Shown: positions 28,279 through 37,609, counted from the stretch's first letter. The stretch is 64,000 bases of DNA from Flavobacteriales bacterium (GCA_019638085.1 JAHBUL010000002.1:238282-302281), one strand, 5' to 3'. Numbers and translations are program-made. The notes: a model not told the origin generated them from the sequence alone.

Positions 28279-28286
28279 CAAAGATA
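28279..28286 (-). promoter_or_regulatory. -7 element of the STAS operon
   Basis: TATCTTTG on the minus strand matches TAnnTTTG exactly, 28 bases before the ATG at 28250. Confidence 0.5.
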
Positions 28287-28403
28287 ATCAGCTACACGGA
28301 TGGAAAACATGGGAAGTGTGCGAATTATCAGGCCTCCCGTTGTAATAATTCCTTATGGCCCCCACGGATCCTCCCGAAAATGGCCCCTTACCAAGCTCGA
28401 TCC

Positions 28404-29357
28404 CTAAGCCCGTCCGGCCCGATCCAAGCCTCCGGCAAGCAGGAAGAGCACGGCCATCCGGATGGCCACCCCGTTCTCCACCTGTTCCAATATGATGCTG
28501 TTGCTACTGTCCGCCACTTCACTGGTGATCTCCACCCCCCGGTTGATCGGGCCCGGGTGCATGATCACCACGTCCTTGCCGATGGCTTCGTAGCGCTTCC
28601 GGTCCAGCCCGAACATCATGGCGTATTCGCGTAGCGAAGGGAAGTTCGCCACACCATCGTTGCCTTGGCGCTCCAGTTGGATCCGCAGCATGTTCGCCAC
28701 ATCGCACCAGCGCAGCGCCATATCCAGGTCATGCGTTACCTGTACGCCCAGCTCCTTGGCATAGCGCGGCATCAGCGTGGTGGGGCCGCAGAGCATCACT
28801 TCCGCACCCAGTTTCCGCAGGCAAAGGATGTTGCTCAAAGCGACCCGCGAATGCAGGATGTCGCCCACGATCGCCACTTTCACACCTTTGACCATGCCGA
28901 GCTTCTCGCGGATGCTGTACGCGTCCAGCAACGCCTGTGTGGGGTGCTCGTGCGTGCCATCACCGGCGTTGACGATGCGCGCATCCACGTGGCGGCTCAG
29001 GAAAACAGCGGCGCCGGGATCCGGGTGGCGCATCACCACCATATCCACCTTCATGGACAGGATGTTGTTCACCGTGTCGATCAGCGTCTCCCCTTTCTTG
29101 GTGCTGCTGCCGCTGCTGCTGAAGTTCACCACGTCCGCGCTGAGGCGTTTTTCCGCCAGCTCGAAGCTGATGCGGGTGCGGGTGCTGTTCTCGAAAAAGA
29201 GGTTGGCAATGGTGATGTCGCGCAACGAAGGCACTTTCTTGATCGGCCGCGAGAGCACTTCCTTGAAACCGTCCGCCGTGCGGAAGATCAGTTCGATGTC
29301 TTCCGCAGTAAGGTCGTCGATCCCCAGGAGATGGCCGGTGCTCAGCAGATCGCTCAT
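28404..29357 (-). CDS. pyrB: Aspartate carbamoyltransferase catalytic subunit
   Basis: 317 residues. It condenses carbamoyl phosphate with aspartate to carbamoyl-aspartate, the committed step of pyrimidine synthesis. The carbamoyl-phosphate motif ENSTRTRISFELA is near 55, SSGSSTKKGETL follows, and HPTQALLD lies near 135. Its ATG overlaps the pyrR stop by 4 bases (ATGA), so the longer frame open to 29408 is not used. No pyrI regulatory subunit follows, fitting the PyrR-regulated type. Confidence 0.95.
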   Translation of the reverse strand: MSDLLSTGHLLGIDDLTAEDIELIFRTADGFKEVLSRPIKKVPSLRDITIANLFFENSTRTRISFELAEKRLSADVVNFSSSGSSTKKGETLIDTVNNILSMKVDMVVMRHPDPGAAVFLSRHVDARIVNAGDGTHEHPTQALLDAYSIREKLGMVKGVKVAIVGDILHSRVALSNILCLRKLGAEVMLCGPTTLMPRYAKELGVQVTHDLDMALRWCDVANMLRIQLERQGNDGVANFPSLREYAMMFGLDRKRYEAIGKDVVIMHPGPINRGVEITSEVADSSNSIILEQVENGVAIRMAVLFLLAGGLDRAGRA

Positions 29358-29899
29358 CGGGATACCTGTTTCAGGGATACGCGGTCCACGCCATCGCTCT
29401 CCTCCCACTCCACCGTTACGTGCTGCCCATCGATGCTATCCACCGAGCGGCCCACGAAGTCCGGCTGGATGGGCAGCTCCCGGCTGAAGCGGCGGTCGAT
29501 GAAGACCATCAGCTCCACCGAACGCGGACGGCCGAAGGCCAGCATGGCATCCAGCCCTGCACGGATGGTACGGCCGGTATAGAGCACATCGTCGATCAAC
29601 ACCACCCGTCGACCGTCCAAGCTGAAATTCAGTTCCGTGGTTCCGGGGATCGCTGTAACGGAGCGCTCGCGGAAGTCATCGCGGTGGAAGGTGATGTCGA
29701 GCTCGCCGTAGGTGATGTGCTTATCCCCGGTGATCCGAGCGAGCTCATTCCGCAGCCGCCGTGCGAAGAAAACACCACGCGGCTGCAGGCCGATCAAGGC
29801 GGTTTCGCCCAAATGGCCGCGGTCTTCGATCAATTGGTGGCAGAGGCGCCTGACCGTAAGGTCAAAAGCGGTGGACTCCAAGATGGTGAGCGCCTGCAT
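29354..29899 (-). CDS. pyrR: PyrR: pyrimidine operon regulator / uracil phosphoribosyltransferase
   Basis: 181 residues of the PRTase fold, with the PRPP-binding loop VVLIDDVLYTGRTIRAGLDA (about 99-118) and GLQPRGVFFARRL. In Bacillus-type organisms PyrR binds UMP and the pyr mRNA leader to trigger attenuation, and it also has uracil phosphoribosyltransferase activity. The leader here appears only a few bases long, leaving no room for a classical attenuator before pyrR, so the regulatory role is unproven in this organism. Coupled to pyrB. Confidence 0.93.
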   Translation of the reverse strand: MQALTILESTAFDLTVRRLCHQLIEDRGHLGETALIGLQPRGVFFARRLRNELARITGDKHITYGELDITFHRDDFRERSVTAIPGTTELNFSLDGRRVVLIDDVLYTGRTIRAGLDAMLAFGRPRSVELMVFIDRRFSRELPIQPDFVGRSVDSIDGQHVTVEWEESDGVDRVSLKQVSR

Positions 29900-29905
29900 G
29901 GGCGG

Positions 29906-29913
29906 CGAAGATA
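29906..29913 (-). promoter_or_regulatory. -7-like element of pyrRB
   Basis: TATCTTCG on the minus strand (one mismatch) lies 6 bases before the pyrR ATG, giving almost no 5' leader. Confidence 0.35.
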
Positions 29914-30022
29914 ACGGACATACGCAGCCGGGAGAAAGGCCGCTCTTTCGGAACAGGACACCAGCCTCTCAAAGAAATGTACTGACGGTTCGTTCCAAGG
30001 AAACAGATCCCGTGTGGATGCG

Positions 30023-30258
30023 CTATTGCACCACCACCCGCTCATAACACACGCCCTCCCGGCTCGCTAAGCGCACCACGTAAGTGCCCTTGGCGAAACG
30101 TGAAAGATCGATCTCTTCGCGCTCCTGCCCTTTTAGTAATGGGCGTTGGAAGAGCAATTGGCCCATGGCATTTTACCGGTGGAGTCCAATAAATCCACTC
30201 GCTTCGAGCACACGAGTTCCGCTTCCAACCTGCCCTCAACACCGACCAACCGCCATTT
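30023..30258 (-). pseudogene. Frameshifted remnant of a T9SS C-terminal sorting domain
   Basis: On the minus strand one frame reads ELVCSKRVDLLDSTGK, and after a shift near 30165 another reads MGQLLFQRPLLKGQ, then IDLSRFAKGTYVVRL, and ends VCYERVVVQ with a stop at 30023-30025. Joined, these follow the normal layout of a T9SS sorting domain. The frame is closed upstream by a TGA, so only the tail of a lost secreted-protein gene remains. The rest of the gap up to the LMW-phosphatase ATG shows no further coding signal. Confidence 0.65.
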
Positions 30259-30283
30259 CCGTCAGAACCCGGTTCTTTGCAGC

Positions 30284-30769
30284 ATGTCTTCCACTACTCC
30301 ACCCAAAAAGATCCTGTTGGTCTGCCTCGGCAACATCTGCCGCTCGCCCATGGCGGAAGGGCTGTTGCGCGAGATGGCCAAGCAGCGCGGGCTCCAGATA
30401 CAGACCGACTCCGCCGGCACCGGCGATTCGCACATCGGCCAAGCGCCGGACCCACGCGCCCAGACCGAAATGCGCAGGCATGGCATCCGCATCAGCGACC
30501 TGCGTGCGCGGCAATTCACCCGCGCCGATTTTGAACGCTTCGACCTGCTGCTGGCGATGGACCAGCAGAACCTGAGTGATATGCAGCGCCTCGCTTCCTC
30601 ACCGGAACTGGCGGCCAAAGCGCGCTTGATGCTGGACTGGTCTAACGACCGCAAGGGCGGGGACGTCCCGGATCCTTGGTATGGGGGTAGCGAAGGCTTC
30701 GGCCCGGTGCACAACATGCTGAAGGAGGCCTTGGAAAACCTGCTGGACGAATGGGAACATGAAGGCTGA
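30284..30769 (+). CDS. Low-molecular-weight protein-tyrosine phosphatase
   Basis: 161 residues. The P-loop CLGNICRS begins with the nucleophile Cys14 and has Arg20, and the general-acid motif DPWYGG is near 130. The family dephosphorylates protein tyrosines or arginines in the cytoplasm; bacterial members often regulate polysaccharide export, but no such genes are near. The ATG at 30284 directly precedes the first strand; the longer frame to 30146 overlaps the T9SS remnant and is not credible. It overlaps the methyltransferase gene by 11 bases. Confidence 0.93.
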   Translation: MSSTTPPKKILLVCLGNICRSPMAEGLLREMAKQRGLQIQTDSAGTGDSHIGQAPDPRAQTEMRRHGIRISDLRARQFTRADFERFDLLLAMDQQNLSDMQRLASSPELAAKARLMLDWSNDRKGGDVPDPWYGGSEGFGPVHNMLKEALENLLDEWEHEG

Positions 30770-31472
30770 GGGCTTGCTCTACCTACTTCCCGTTTGGCTG
30801 GGCGATGCCGGGGGCGTGGAACTCTTGCCTCCGGCGAACATCGCCATCGCGGAGCGCGTGAAACTGTTCTTTTGCGAGAATGAACGCACCGCCCGGCGGA
30901 TGCTGCGGCGGATGTCGAAGACGATCGACCTCGATGCCATTGAACTGCACCTCTTGAACAAGGACAGCACTTCGACGGAGATCGCCGAGTTCGGGAGCCT
31001 GTTGGGCACGCAGGATGCGGCGATCATCAGTGAAGCGGGCATGCCCTGCATCGCCGACCCCGGTGCCCGCTTGGTCGCGGAGGCGCATCGCAGGAACATT
31101 ACGGTGGTGCCGCTCACCGGCCCTGCTTCCCTCCTGCTGGCTTTGGCGGCTTCCGGCATGAACGGTCAGCAATTCACCTTTCACGGTTACCTGCCTCGGG
31201 AAAGTGCACAACGCAAGCAGCAGATCAAGAAGTTGGAGCAGGAAGCCCAACGCACCGGTGGTGCACAGCTTTTCATAGAGACGCCGTACCGCAACGACGC
31301 CTTATTGGCGGACCTGCTTGCCACTTGCTCCGGCAATACCCGCTTGTGTTTGGCCATCGATCTGGAACAACCCGGCGGCAGCGTGATCACGCGCAACATG
31401 AGCGCATGGCGCAAAAGCGTGCCAGCTCTCGGTAAGCGGCCGTGCGTGTTCATCCTTGGGAATGAGCGTTAG
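30759..31472 (+). CDS. RsmI-like SAM-dependent methyltransferase (tetrapyrrole methylase fold)
   Basis: 237 residues. The tetrapyrrole-methylase fold is recognisable from ISEAGMPCIADPGARLV (about 90-106), VVPLTGPASLLLALAASG and FHGYLPRE, as in 16S rRNA 2'-O-methyltransferase RsmI (C1402). The N-terminus (LLYLLPVWLGD) differs from classical RsmI, and this shorter Bacteroidota form may have a different RNA target, so I give no symbol. Overlaps the phosphatase gene by 11 bases, implying co-expression. Confidence 0.85.
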   Translation: MKAEGLLYLLPVWLGDAGGVELLPPANIAIAERVKLFFCENERTARRMLRRMSKTIDLDAIELHLLNKDSTSTEIAEFGSLLGTQDAAIISEAGMPCIADPGARLVAEAHRRNITVVPLTGPASLLLALAASGMNGQQFTFHGYLPRESAQRKQQIKKLEQEAQRTGGAQLFIETPYRNDALLADLLATCSGNTRLCLAIDLEQPGGSVITRNMSAWRKSVPALGKRPCVFILGNER

Positions 31473-31697
31473 TCCATTCCGGCGTTCGAGCGAGGTCACT
31501 TCAGTGGAATAAAATACGTATTCCCGGATCCCCCTTCGCTTCGGCGTACCTTTAAACCCGTTTCCTCGATCTGCAAAACGCTTCTACCCCTTTATCGACC
31601 CGAAGACCTGCAAAGGACCGGGGGGATGTTCTGGATGATGGGCGCATCTGCTACAGGTGACATCACTTCATTACCTCCATCCCCACTTCCTTTCCGC

Positions 31698-32771
31698 ATG
31701 CTCGCTCTTCCCCTGAACACGGACCCCACCTACATTGAACCATCGGTGGTAAGCCGCTTGGACCGCTTCTTCCTCCGCCTCATCAACGACAAACGCGATC
31801 TACCCTTCGTCTACCTCACGTTGAAGGTGACCTACACGATGATCCCCTTGGCGGTGCTGCTCTACCTGCCGTTCGTTACCGGTTGGCTGTGGCTGGCGAT
31901 CGCGGTTGTTTACCTCTTCCTGAACAATGTGACCTTCAAAGGCCCCTTCGGCCTGATGATGCACTGCTCCAGCCACCGCCCGCTCTACAAAAAGAAGTAC
32001 GCGCCACTGAACCAGGTGATCCCTTGGCTGCTGGCGCCCTTCTTCGGTCAGTCGCCCGACACCTACTTCGCCCACCATGTCGGTATGCACCATGTGGAGA
32101 ACAACGGGGCGGACGACGAGAGCAGCACCATGCCCTATCAGCGTGATTCAGGAGCGCACTTCACCCGGTATTTCTTCACCTTCCTCTTCACGGGGATCTA
32201 CACGCTGGCGGTGTACCACTTCACCAAGCGGAGCAAAAAACTCGCCTACCGCACGGTGCGGGGTGAACTGCTCTTCATTGCCTTCTGCACGGCGCTGTGC
32301 TTCGTGAACTGGCAGGCCACCTTGGTGGTCTTCATCCTTCCCTTCCTCGCCTTCCGTTTGGTGGCCATGGCCGGCAACTGGATCCAGCACACCTTCATCT
32401 GTCCGGAGCAACCGGGGAACGACTATCGCAACAGCATCACCTGCATCAACGTGAAGTTCAACCACAAGTGTTGGAACGATGGCTACCACATCAGCCACCA
32501 CATCAATCCCACGCTGCACTGGACCGAGCACCCGGAATATTTCCGGCAGCACTTGGACGAGTTCGCCAAGAACCGATCCGTGGTCTTTGCCGGGCTGAAC
32601 TTCCTGGACATCTTCATCCTGCTGATGCGCAAGCGCTACGATACCCTTGCTGCGCATTTCGTGAACGTGGGCGGCGTGTTCGCCAATGACGAAGAGGTGA
32701 TCGCGCACCTGAAGAGCCGCATGGTGCCCATTCCTTTCCCGGAGGTGGAGGCCGTGAAGATGGCCGCGTAG
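31698..32771 (+). CDS. Membrane fatty-acid desaturase family protein
   Basis: 357 residues from the ATG at 31698; an in-frame ATG at 31626 adds 24 residues lacking membrane or domain character. Histidine clusters that bind the di-iron centre are present: HCSSHRP, HHVGMHHVENN and YHISHHINPTLHWTEH. Hydrophobic helices lie around 45-85 and 160-240. Such enzymes introduce double bonds into acyl chains or related lipids using O2. A likely -7-like TACCTTTA is near 31535. No electron-transfer partner gene adjoins. Confidence 0.85.
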   Translation: MLALPLNTDPTYIEPSVVSRLDRFFLRLINDKRDLPFVYLTLKVTYTMIPLAVLLYLPFVTGWLWLAIAVVYLFLNNVTFKGPFGLMMHCSSHRPLYKKKYAPLNQVIPWLLAPFFGQSPDTYFAHHVGMHHVENNGADDESSTMPYQRDSGAHFTRYFFTFLFTGIYTLAVYHFTKRSKKLAYRTVRGELLFIAFCTALCFVNWQATLVVFILPFLAFRLVAMAGNWIQHTFICPEQPGNDYRNSITCINVKFNHKCWNDGYHISHHINPTLHWTEHPEYFRQHLDEFAKNRSVVFAGLNFLDIFILLMRKRYDTLAAHFVNVGGVFANDEEVIAHLKSRMVPIPFPEVEAVKMAA

Positions 32772-32927
32772 CGTGCCGAAATTCTGGAAGGGCATCAAGT
32801 GATCATTGATGTCCCGGGAAGAATAAGGTGCCTTCCACATATGCCGCCAACACTGCTTCATATGGAGTCCTAGCGAACAGGATTTGCTTTTCGGAAATGG
32901 AGGAACTGCTTTCGAGTGTGATGCCGG

Positions 32928-32990
32928 GTCCACGTCCGGCATCACAAGCTTCCTCCCTCTATGTCACCCCGGCCCCCGAGCCGGGATCAC
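32928..32990. repeat. Two adjacent REP-like hairpins
   Basis: Hairpin 1: GTGATGCCGG and CCGGCATCAC (32928-32937, 32946-32955), a perfect 10-bp stem. Hairpin 2: CCCGGC and GCCGGG (32968-32973, 32980-32985) with partly matching flanks GTCAC and ATCAC. They look like diverged copies of one unit. The gap 32772-33219 carries these and the composite element below; no gene is seen. Confidence 0.6.
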
Positions 32991-33052
32991 AATCGCCAGC
33001 GTCCTCAAATTATCCCGGACACCAGTGATCAAGTGATAAAGCTATTCGTGTG

Positions 33053-33139
33053 GGCCCGATACGTATCGGGCCGTGTGCCTCCGATATGCATCGGAGCGTG
33101 GTTCAATAATGGGCTTCAACGCCCAAAGGGCGTTCAAGC
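33053..33139 (-). repeat. Composite palindromic element, copy 2 (inverted)
   Basis: Contains the perfect palindrome GGCCCGATACGTATCGGGCC (33053-33072), CTCCGATATGCATCGGAG (33079-33096), and CGCCCAAAGGGCG followed by TTCAAGC (33120-33139). Reverse-complemented, the order and several words equal copy 1 at 10473-10560, including an identical stretch across CACGGCCCGATACGTATCGGG. The second palindrome with its flanks also equals the 5' hairpin of the long repeat at 38132 and 46735. Confidence 0.7.
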
Positions 33140-33219
33140 TCTTCCGAGGGCGCCATACCACCATCCGCATTCACCAATTCCCGGATCACGATCTTCGCGA
33201 CCGCTAAACCCAGCATGCC

Positions 33220-33990
33220 ATGAACGAAGCCTTTGTGAACACCGCGATCGACAACGGGATCGCTACCGTCACCTTTCATCATCCCAAGAGCAACAGCTTG
33301 CCCGCCACCATCCTCGCGGCGTTGGCAAAGAACATCGAGCAGGCCGGGGCGGATAAGAGCGTCCGGGTGATCGTGCTGCGCAGCGAAGGCGAAAAGGCCT
33401 TCTGTGCAGGCGCGAGCTTCGATGAGCTGGTAGCGATCGATGACGAGGCTGCCGGCCTGTCCTTCTTCAATGGCTTTGCCTTGGTGATCAACGCGATCCG
33501 CACGGTGCCCTGCTTCGTGATCGGCCGCGTGCAAGCGAAGGCCGTGGGCGGTGGCGTGGGCTTGGCGGCCGCCGTGGATGTGTGCTATGCGCATGAAAGC
33601 GCTTCGGTAAAGCTGAGCGAGCTTGCCATTGGGATCGGCCCGTTCGTGGTGGGCCCGGCCGTGGAACGCAAGATCGGTGCGGCCGCGTTCGGTTTCATGA
33701 GCGCCACGCCGGCCACATGGCGCACGGCGGTATGGGCCGAGCAGAAAGGACTTTATGCCGAGGTGTTCCACACGCAGGAAAAGCTGGATGCAGCCGTGGA
33801 CGCCCATGCGCGCGAGCTGAGTACATACAGTCCCGAGGCCATGGCCGAGCTCAAGCGGATCATGTGGTGCGGCACCGAGGACTGGGGTAGCCTGTTGCCC
33901 GAACGCGCTGCTGTGAGCGGCCGATTGGTGCTCTCGGAATTCACGCGGAATGCCATCGCGGAATTCAAGGGGAAGGCCGCAGCACGATAG
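33220..33990 (+). CDS. Enoyl-CoA hydratase/isomerase (crotonase) family protein
   Basis: 256 residues of the crotonase fold. The oxyanion-hole segments are visible as AFCAGASFDEL (about 60-70) and AKAVGGGVGLAAAVD (about 106-120). The usual catalytic Glu region reads KLSELAIGIGPFVVGPAV. The family acts on acyl-CoA thioesters (hydration, isomerisation or cleavage). No beta-oxidation gene adjoins, so the substrate is not determined. The ATG at 33220 follows the repeat cluster. Confidence 0.88.
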   Translation: MNEAFVNTAIDNGIATVTFHHPKSNSLPATILAALAKNIEQAGADKSVRVIVLRSEGEKAFCAGASFDELVAIDDEAAGLSFFNGFALVINAIRTVPCFVIGRVQAKAVGGGVGLAAAVDVCYAHESASVKLSELAIGIGPFVVGPAVERKIGAAAFGFMSATPATWRTAVWAEQKGLYAEVFHTQEKLDAAVDAHARELSTYSPEAMAELKRIMWCGTEDWGSLLPERAAVSGRLVLSEFTRNAIAEFKGKAAAR

Positions 33991-34065
33991 TGCTTTTCAC
34001 AACCTCAAAGCCCTTTCCCACGTAGGAACGCGGGCCTGTTCATCAAAGCGGACGGGCGCACCCAC

Positions 34066-35532
34066 GTGAAGAAGTATTTCGCATCCACCTCCCGCAAGGT
34101 CCTTTTGCTGCTCTATGGCGCATCGCTCTTGATCGGCGCGGCCATCATCATCCGCTCCCACCAGGGCGAGAAGGAGGCGTTGCAAGAGCAGACCATGGCC
34201 CGCTTGGCCGGGGTCACGGGCACGCTCTCCGCCCAGCTGGATGGGGGCCGCATCACCCGTTTGCTGAAGACCTATGACTCGCGTGGCATGCTGGTGAAGA
34301 ACACCCAGGATGCTTGGTACTACGTGCAGCACGGCGCTCTTCAGAAAAGCGCTGATGCCGCCGGCCTTACCACACCCTTGCTGATCGTGGCCTACGATGC
34401 CAATAAACAAGAACTGCAAACGGTGATCACCTCCGCAGCGCGTCCGGAATTGCGCAATGCATACACAGGCCCGGGCGCAAAGGAGATCACCCACTATCTC
34501 CAACGGAACGACGGAAAGGCGATGCGCATCACCAGCACTGCTGAACTGGTGGCCGTGGATGCGGTGCATGACGGCCAAGGGCGGATCGTGGCCGCGCTTG
34601 TGGCACATTCACCGCTGGCCTTGCTCCGCTCCGATTCCAATGCCCAATTGATCCGCGAGGTCGGCTTCGTAGCGCTCTTGTTCGTGTTGATCGGCCTGTT
34701 GCTCTTCCGCCGTGTGGGGCGCTTGGTGCGGCATGAAGAGGAGGAGCGCAATGACCTGCAAGTTCGCCACGACGGCATCACGGACAGCATCGCCTATGCC
34801 GGCAAGATCCAATCCGCCTTGATCCCGTCGCCGGAGCGCTTCCGCGAGCAGTTCGATGACTTCTTCGTGCTCAACCGTCCGCGGGATGTGGTGAGCGGCG
34901 ACTTCCACTGGTACCACCGGATCAGCGAGCACGAGTGCCTTGTGGCTGCAGCGGATTGCACCGGGCATGGCCTTCCGGGCGCCATGATGGCGGCGATCGC
35001 CTGCTCCTTGCTGAACGACCTTGTGCGGGATAGGCCGGAAGATGATCCGGCGGAAATACTGGCCGAGTTGAACCGCCGCTTGATCCGTACGCTCAACCAG
35101 GAAGGCCGACGCTCCGGTGCGGGCGACGGGCTGGACATCGCACTTTGCCGGATCGACCGCAAAGACCACGAGATCCTCTTTGCCGGTGCCTTCCGCCCGC
35201 TGTACTGGATGCACAAAGGACAGCTTACGGTGATCAACGGTGATCGCAAGCCGGTCGGTGGATCACAACACGGAGCCGATCGGAAGTTCAGCGTACACCG
35301 GATCGCCTATCACCCCGGGGACAGCATCTATCTTTTCAGCGATGGATATGTGGATCAGTTCGGCGGCCCAGAACGGAAGAAATTCATGACCACGCGCTTC
35401 AGTGAGATCCTCTTGGCGAACCATCGGATGCCCATGGCCATGCAGGCCGAAGCCCTTGAAGAGGCCTTCCTGGAATGGAAGGGAACGCAGCCCCAGGTGG
35501 ACGATGTTTGCGTGCTGGGCATAGCGGTATAG
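34066..35532 (+). CDS. Membrane-bound PP2C/SpoIIE-type serine phosphatase
   Basis: 488 residues from a GTG. Membrane helix (about 10-30), an extracytoplasmic sensor region (about 35-190), a second helix (about 200-220), a short coiled linker, then a SpoIIE/RsbU PP2C domain (about 245-485). The domain has VSGDFHWYH, AADCTGHGLPGAMM, LFSDGYVDQFGG and VDDVCVLGIAV, which supply the metal-binding aspartates. Such phosphatases dephosphorylate STAS-domain proteins in partner-switching. A STAS protein is encoded about 6 kb away at 27870, a possible partner, though the pairing is inference. Confidence 0.9.
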   Translation: MKKYFASTSRKVLLLLYGASLLIGAAIIIRSHQGEKEALQEQTMARLAGVTGTLSAQLDGGRITRLLKTYDSRGMLVKNTQDAWYYVQHGALQKSADAAGLTTPLLIVAYDANKQELQTVITSAARPELRNAYTGPGAKEITHYLQRNDGKAMRITSTAELVAVDAVHDGQGRIVAALVAHSPLALLRSDSNAQLIREVGFVALLFVLIGLLLFRRVGRLVRHEEEERNDLQVRHDGITDSIAYAGKIQSALIPSPERFREQFDDFFVLNRPRDVVSGDFHWYHRISEHECLVAAADCTGHGLPGAMMAAIACSLLNDLVRDRPEDDPAEILAELNRRLIRTLNQEGRRSGAGDGLDIALCRIDRKDHEILFAGAFRPLYWMHKGQLTVINGDRKPVGGSQHGADRKFSVHRIAYHPGDSIYLFSDGYVDQFGGPERKKFMTTRFSEILLANHRMPMAMQAEALEEAFLEWKGTQPQVDDVCVLGIAV

Positions 35533-35609
35533 TTGCCCATCACTCCGGAATATCGGGCGTTCCTGAACTTCTTCCCGAAAACATTGCCTGCCAACCGGCT
35601 TGAGGCTTC

Positions 35610-35617
35610 TATATTTG
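35610..35617 (+). promoter_or_regulatory. -7 element of the DUF349 gene
   Basis: TATATTTG matches TAnnTTTG exactly; a TTG at 35584-35586 lies 23 bases upstream. It excludes the TTG at 35600 as a start. Confidence 0.6.
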
Positions 35618-35656
35618 GTCGCTCGGTCCGGATCAATGGACCAGTACCTGTACAGC

Positions 35657-37522
35657 ATGGCAACGAAAAGTGAGTTGATCGCCAAGATGGAGCAATTGCT
35701 CCATGAACCCGATGTGGAGCGGTCGTCAGAGGCAGTGGATACCTTGAAGGAAACCTATGAGGATATCGTAGCGGCGGAAAAGGCCGAAGCGGAAGCAAAG
35801 GCCGCCGAAGCCCAAGAGGAAGAGGAAACGGCTGCGCCCGAGGAGGTGCAAGAGGAGGAAGAGGAGCGTGTGGGTCCCCCGCCAGCACCTGAGCCGATCC
35901 TGCCGGTGGCAGCTCCCCAGCCCATTGAATCCGCGCAACTCACCAGCGAGGAGGACAAGAAGTTCAAGCAACTCCTGGATGCGTACAACACCAAGGTGAA
36001 CGACATCCGCCGCAAGCGGCAACAGGAAGAGAACGACAACCTCGCCGCCAAGCAGGCGCTGATGACCGAGCTCCGCGCCTTGATCGCCAATGAGGAGAAC
36101 ATCGGCAATGCCTTCCAGCGCTTCACCGAGATGGGTGAACAGTGGAAGAACATCGGCCCGATCCCCCAGCAGAGCTACCGCGAACTGCAACACGACTACA
36201 GCCAGCTCCGCGAAGAGTTCTTCTACCACATCCGCATCTACAAGGAACTGCGCGACCATGATCTGCGGAAGAACACCGCACTGAAACAGGCGTTGGTAGC
36301 GGACATGGAGGCCGTGCAGCGCGTGGACAGCGTGCGCGAGGCGGAACATTTGGTGAAGGAATACCAGGACAAATGGCACCAGATAGGTCCGGTGACCAAG
36401 GAGGATCGCGAAGCGGTGAGCGAGGCGTTCTGGAATGCGACCCGTGTGGTCTATGATCGGATCAACGACTATTACAAGGCACGCCGTGCGGAGCATGAAA
36501 CGAACCTGGCGGCCAAGCAGGCCTTGGTGGAGAAGGTGACCGAACTGGGCAAGCAAGCGCAGGACCTCTCTAGCAACGAATGGAAAACGCTCACCGACCA
36601 AGTACTTGAATTGCAGAATGCGTGGAAGAGCATCGGCTTTGCCACCAAGAAGGACAATGAGCGCGTCTGGCGGGAATTCCGCAACGCCTGCAACGTTTTC
36701 TTCGATAAGAAGAACGCGCACTACGCCGCACTGAAGGACCAGTACAAGGCCGTCCGCGATAAGAAAGAAGCCCTGATAGCCGAAGCACAAGCACTGAAGG
36801 ACAGCACGGCCTGGCGCCAAACGGCCGATAAATTGAAAGCCCTCCAGCAACAATGGAAGGAAGCCGGTAGCGCCGGTCAGCGCGATGAGCACAAGCTCTG
36901 GGGCCGTTTCCGCGATGCCTGCGACGCGTTCTTCAAGGCCCGCAGTGCGTCCTTTGAACAGCAGGATGCTGAGCAGGCCGAACACGCCAAGGCCAAGGAG
37001 GAACTGATCGAAGAGATCAATGCATTCGCCCTTAGCGGAGACCGGAATGCGGACATGGAGAGCCTCAAGGCCTTCAGCACCCGGTGGCTCAATGGTGGCC
37101 GTGTTTCACCCAAGCAGTATGATCGCTTGAGTGCTCGTTATCGCGCCGCTTTGGACAAGCAGTACGACCAATTGAAGATGAATGACGGGGAGCGACGCAA
37201 GATGTCCTTCCAGAACCGCGTGCAGGACCTGGCGAGCGCTCCGGACGGCAAGGAGCGCATTGAGAAGGAAGCCCGATTCGTGAAGCGCAAGATCGAGGAG
37301 CTCGAAACGGAGGTGCGCCAAGGCGAAGAGAACATGGGTAAGTTCAGCTTCAAGAGCGCTGCCGGTGCAGCGATGAAGAAGGAAATGGAGAAGAACCTGG
37401 ACCGCACCCGCCAAGAGATCGAGCGGTTTCAAGCCCAGCACAAACAGCTCCGAACTGAAATACGCGCAATGCAACAACCGGTGGAGGCCGATACCACCAC
37501 CGGTGAGGCCAGCTCCAGCTAA
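35657..37522 (+). CDS. DUF349-repeat coiled-coil protein
   Basis: 621 residues from ATG 35657; ATG 35636 would add 7 residues and is also possible. After an acidic, Glu-rich segment (about 40-75), five DUF349 repeats follow, each with a W-K-x-I/A-G core: EQWKNIGPIPQ, DKWHQIGPVTK, NAWKSIGFATK, QQWKEAGSAGQ and a degenerate TRWLNGGRVSP. The C-terminal 120 residues are predicted coiled coil. DUF349 proteins are widespread and highly expressed in Bacteroidota; the role is not established. It is strongly charged, has no signal peptide and is likely cytoplasmic. Confidence 0.9.
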   Translation: MATKSELIAKMEQLLHEPDVERSSEAVDTLKETYEDIVAAEKAEAEAKAAEAQEEEETAAPEEVQEEEEERVGPPPAPEPILPVAAPQPIESAQLTSEEDKKFKQLLDAYNTKVNDIRRKRQQEENDNLAAKQALMTELRALIANEENIGNAFQRFTEMGEQWKNIGPIPQQSYRELQHDYSQLREEFFYHIRIYKELRDHDLRKNTALKQALVADMEAVQRVDSVREAEHLVKEYQDKWHQIGPVTKEDREAVSEAFWNATRVVYDRINDYYKARRAEHETNLAAKQALVEKVTELGKQAQDLSSNEWKTLTDQVLELQNAWKSIGFATKKDNERVWREFRNACNVFFDKKNAHYAALKDQYKAVRDKKEALIAEAQALKDSTAWRQTADKLKALQQQWKEAGSAGQRDEHKLWGRFRDACDAFFKARSASFEQQDAEQAEHAKAKEELIEEINAFALSGDRNADMESLKAFSTRWLNGGRVSPKQYDRLSARYRAALDKQYDQLKMNDGERRKMSFQNRVQDLASAPDGKERIEKEARFVKRKIEELETEVRQGEENMGKFSFKSAAGAAMKKEMEKNLDRTRQEIERFQAQHKQLRTEIRAMQQPVEADTTTGEASSS

Positions 37523-37609
37523 CCTGTGGGGCACCGAACGATCCTGATCAACGCAGTGGCCATGTAATGGCCTCGTACCTGAACACATAAACCAAAAAAG
37601 CAGTACTGG

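Noticed and set aside
29900..30022. PyrR-type attenuator before pyrR
   Set aside because: The probable -7 element is 6 bases from the ATG and no anti-terminator or terminator pair is visible.
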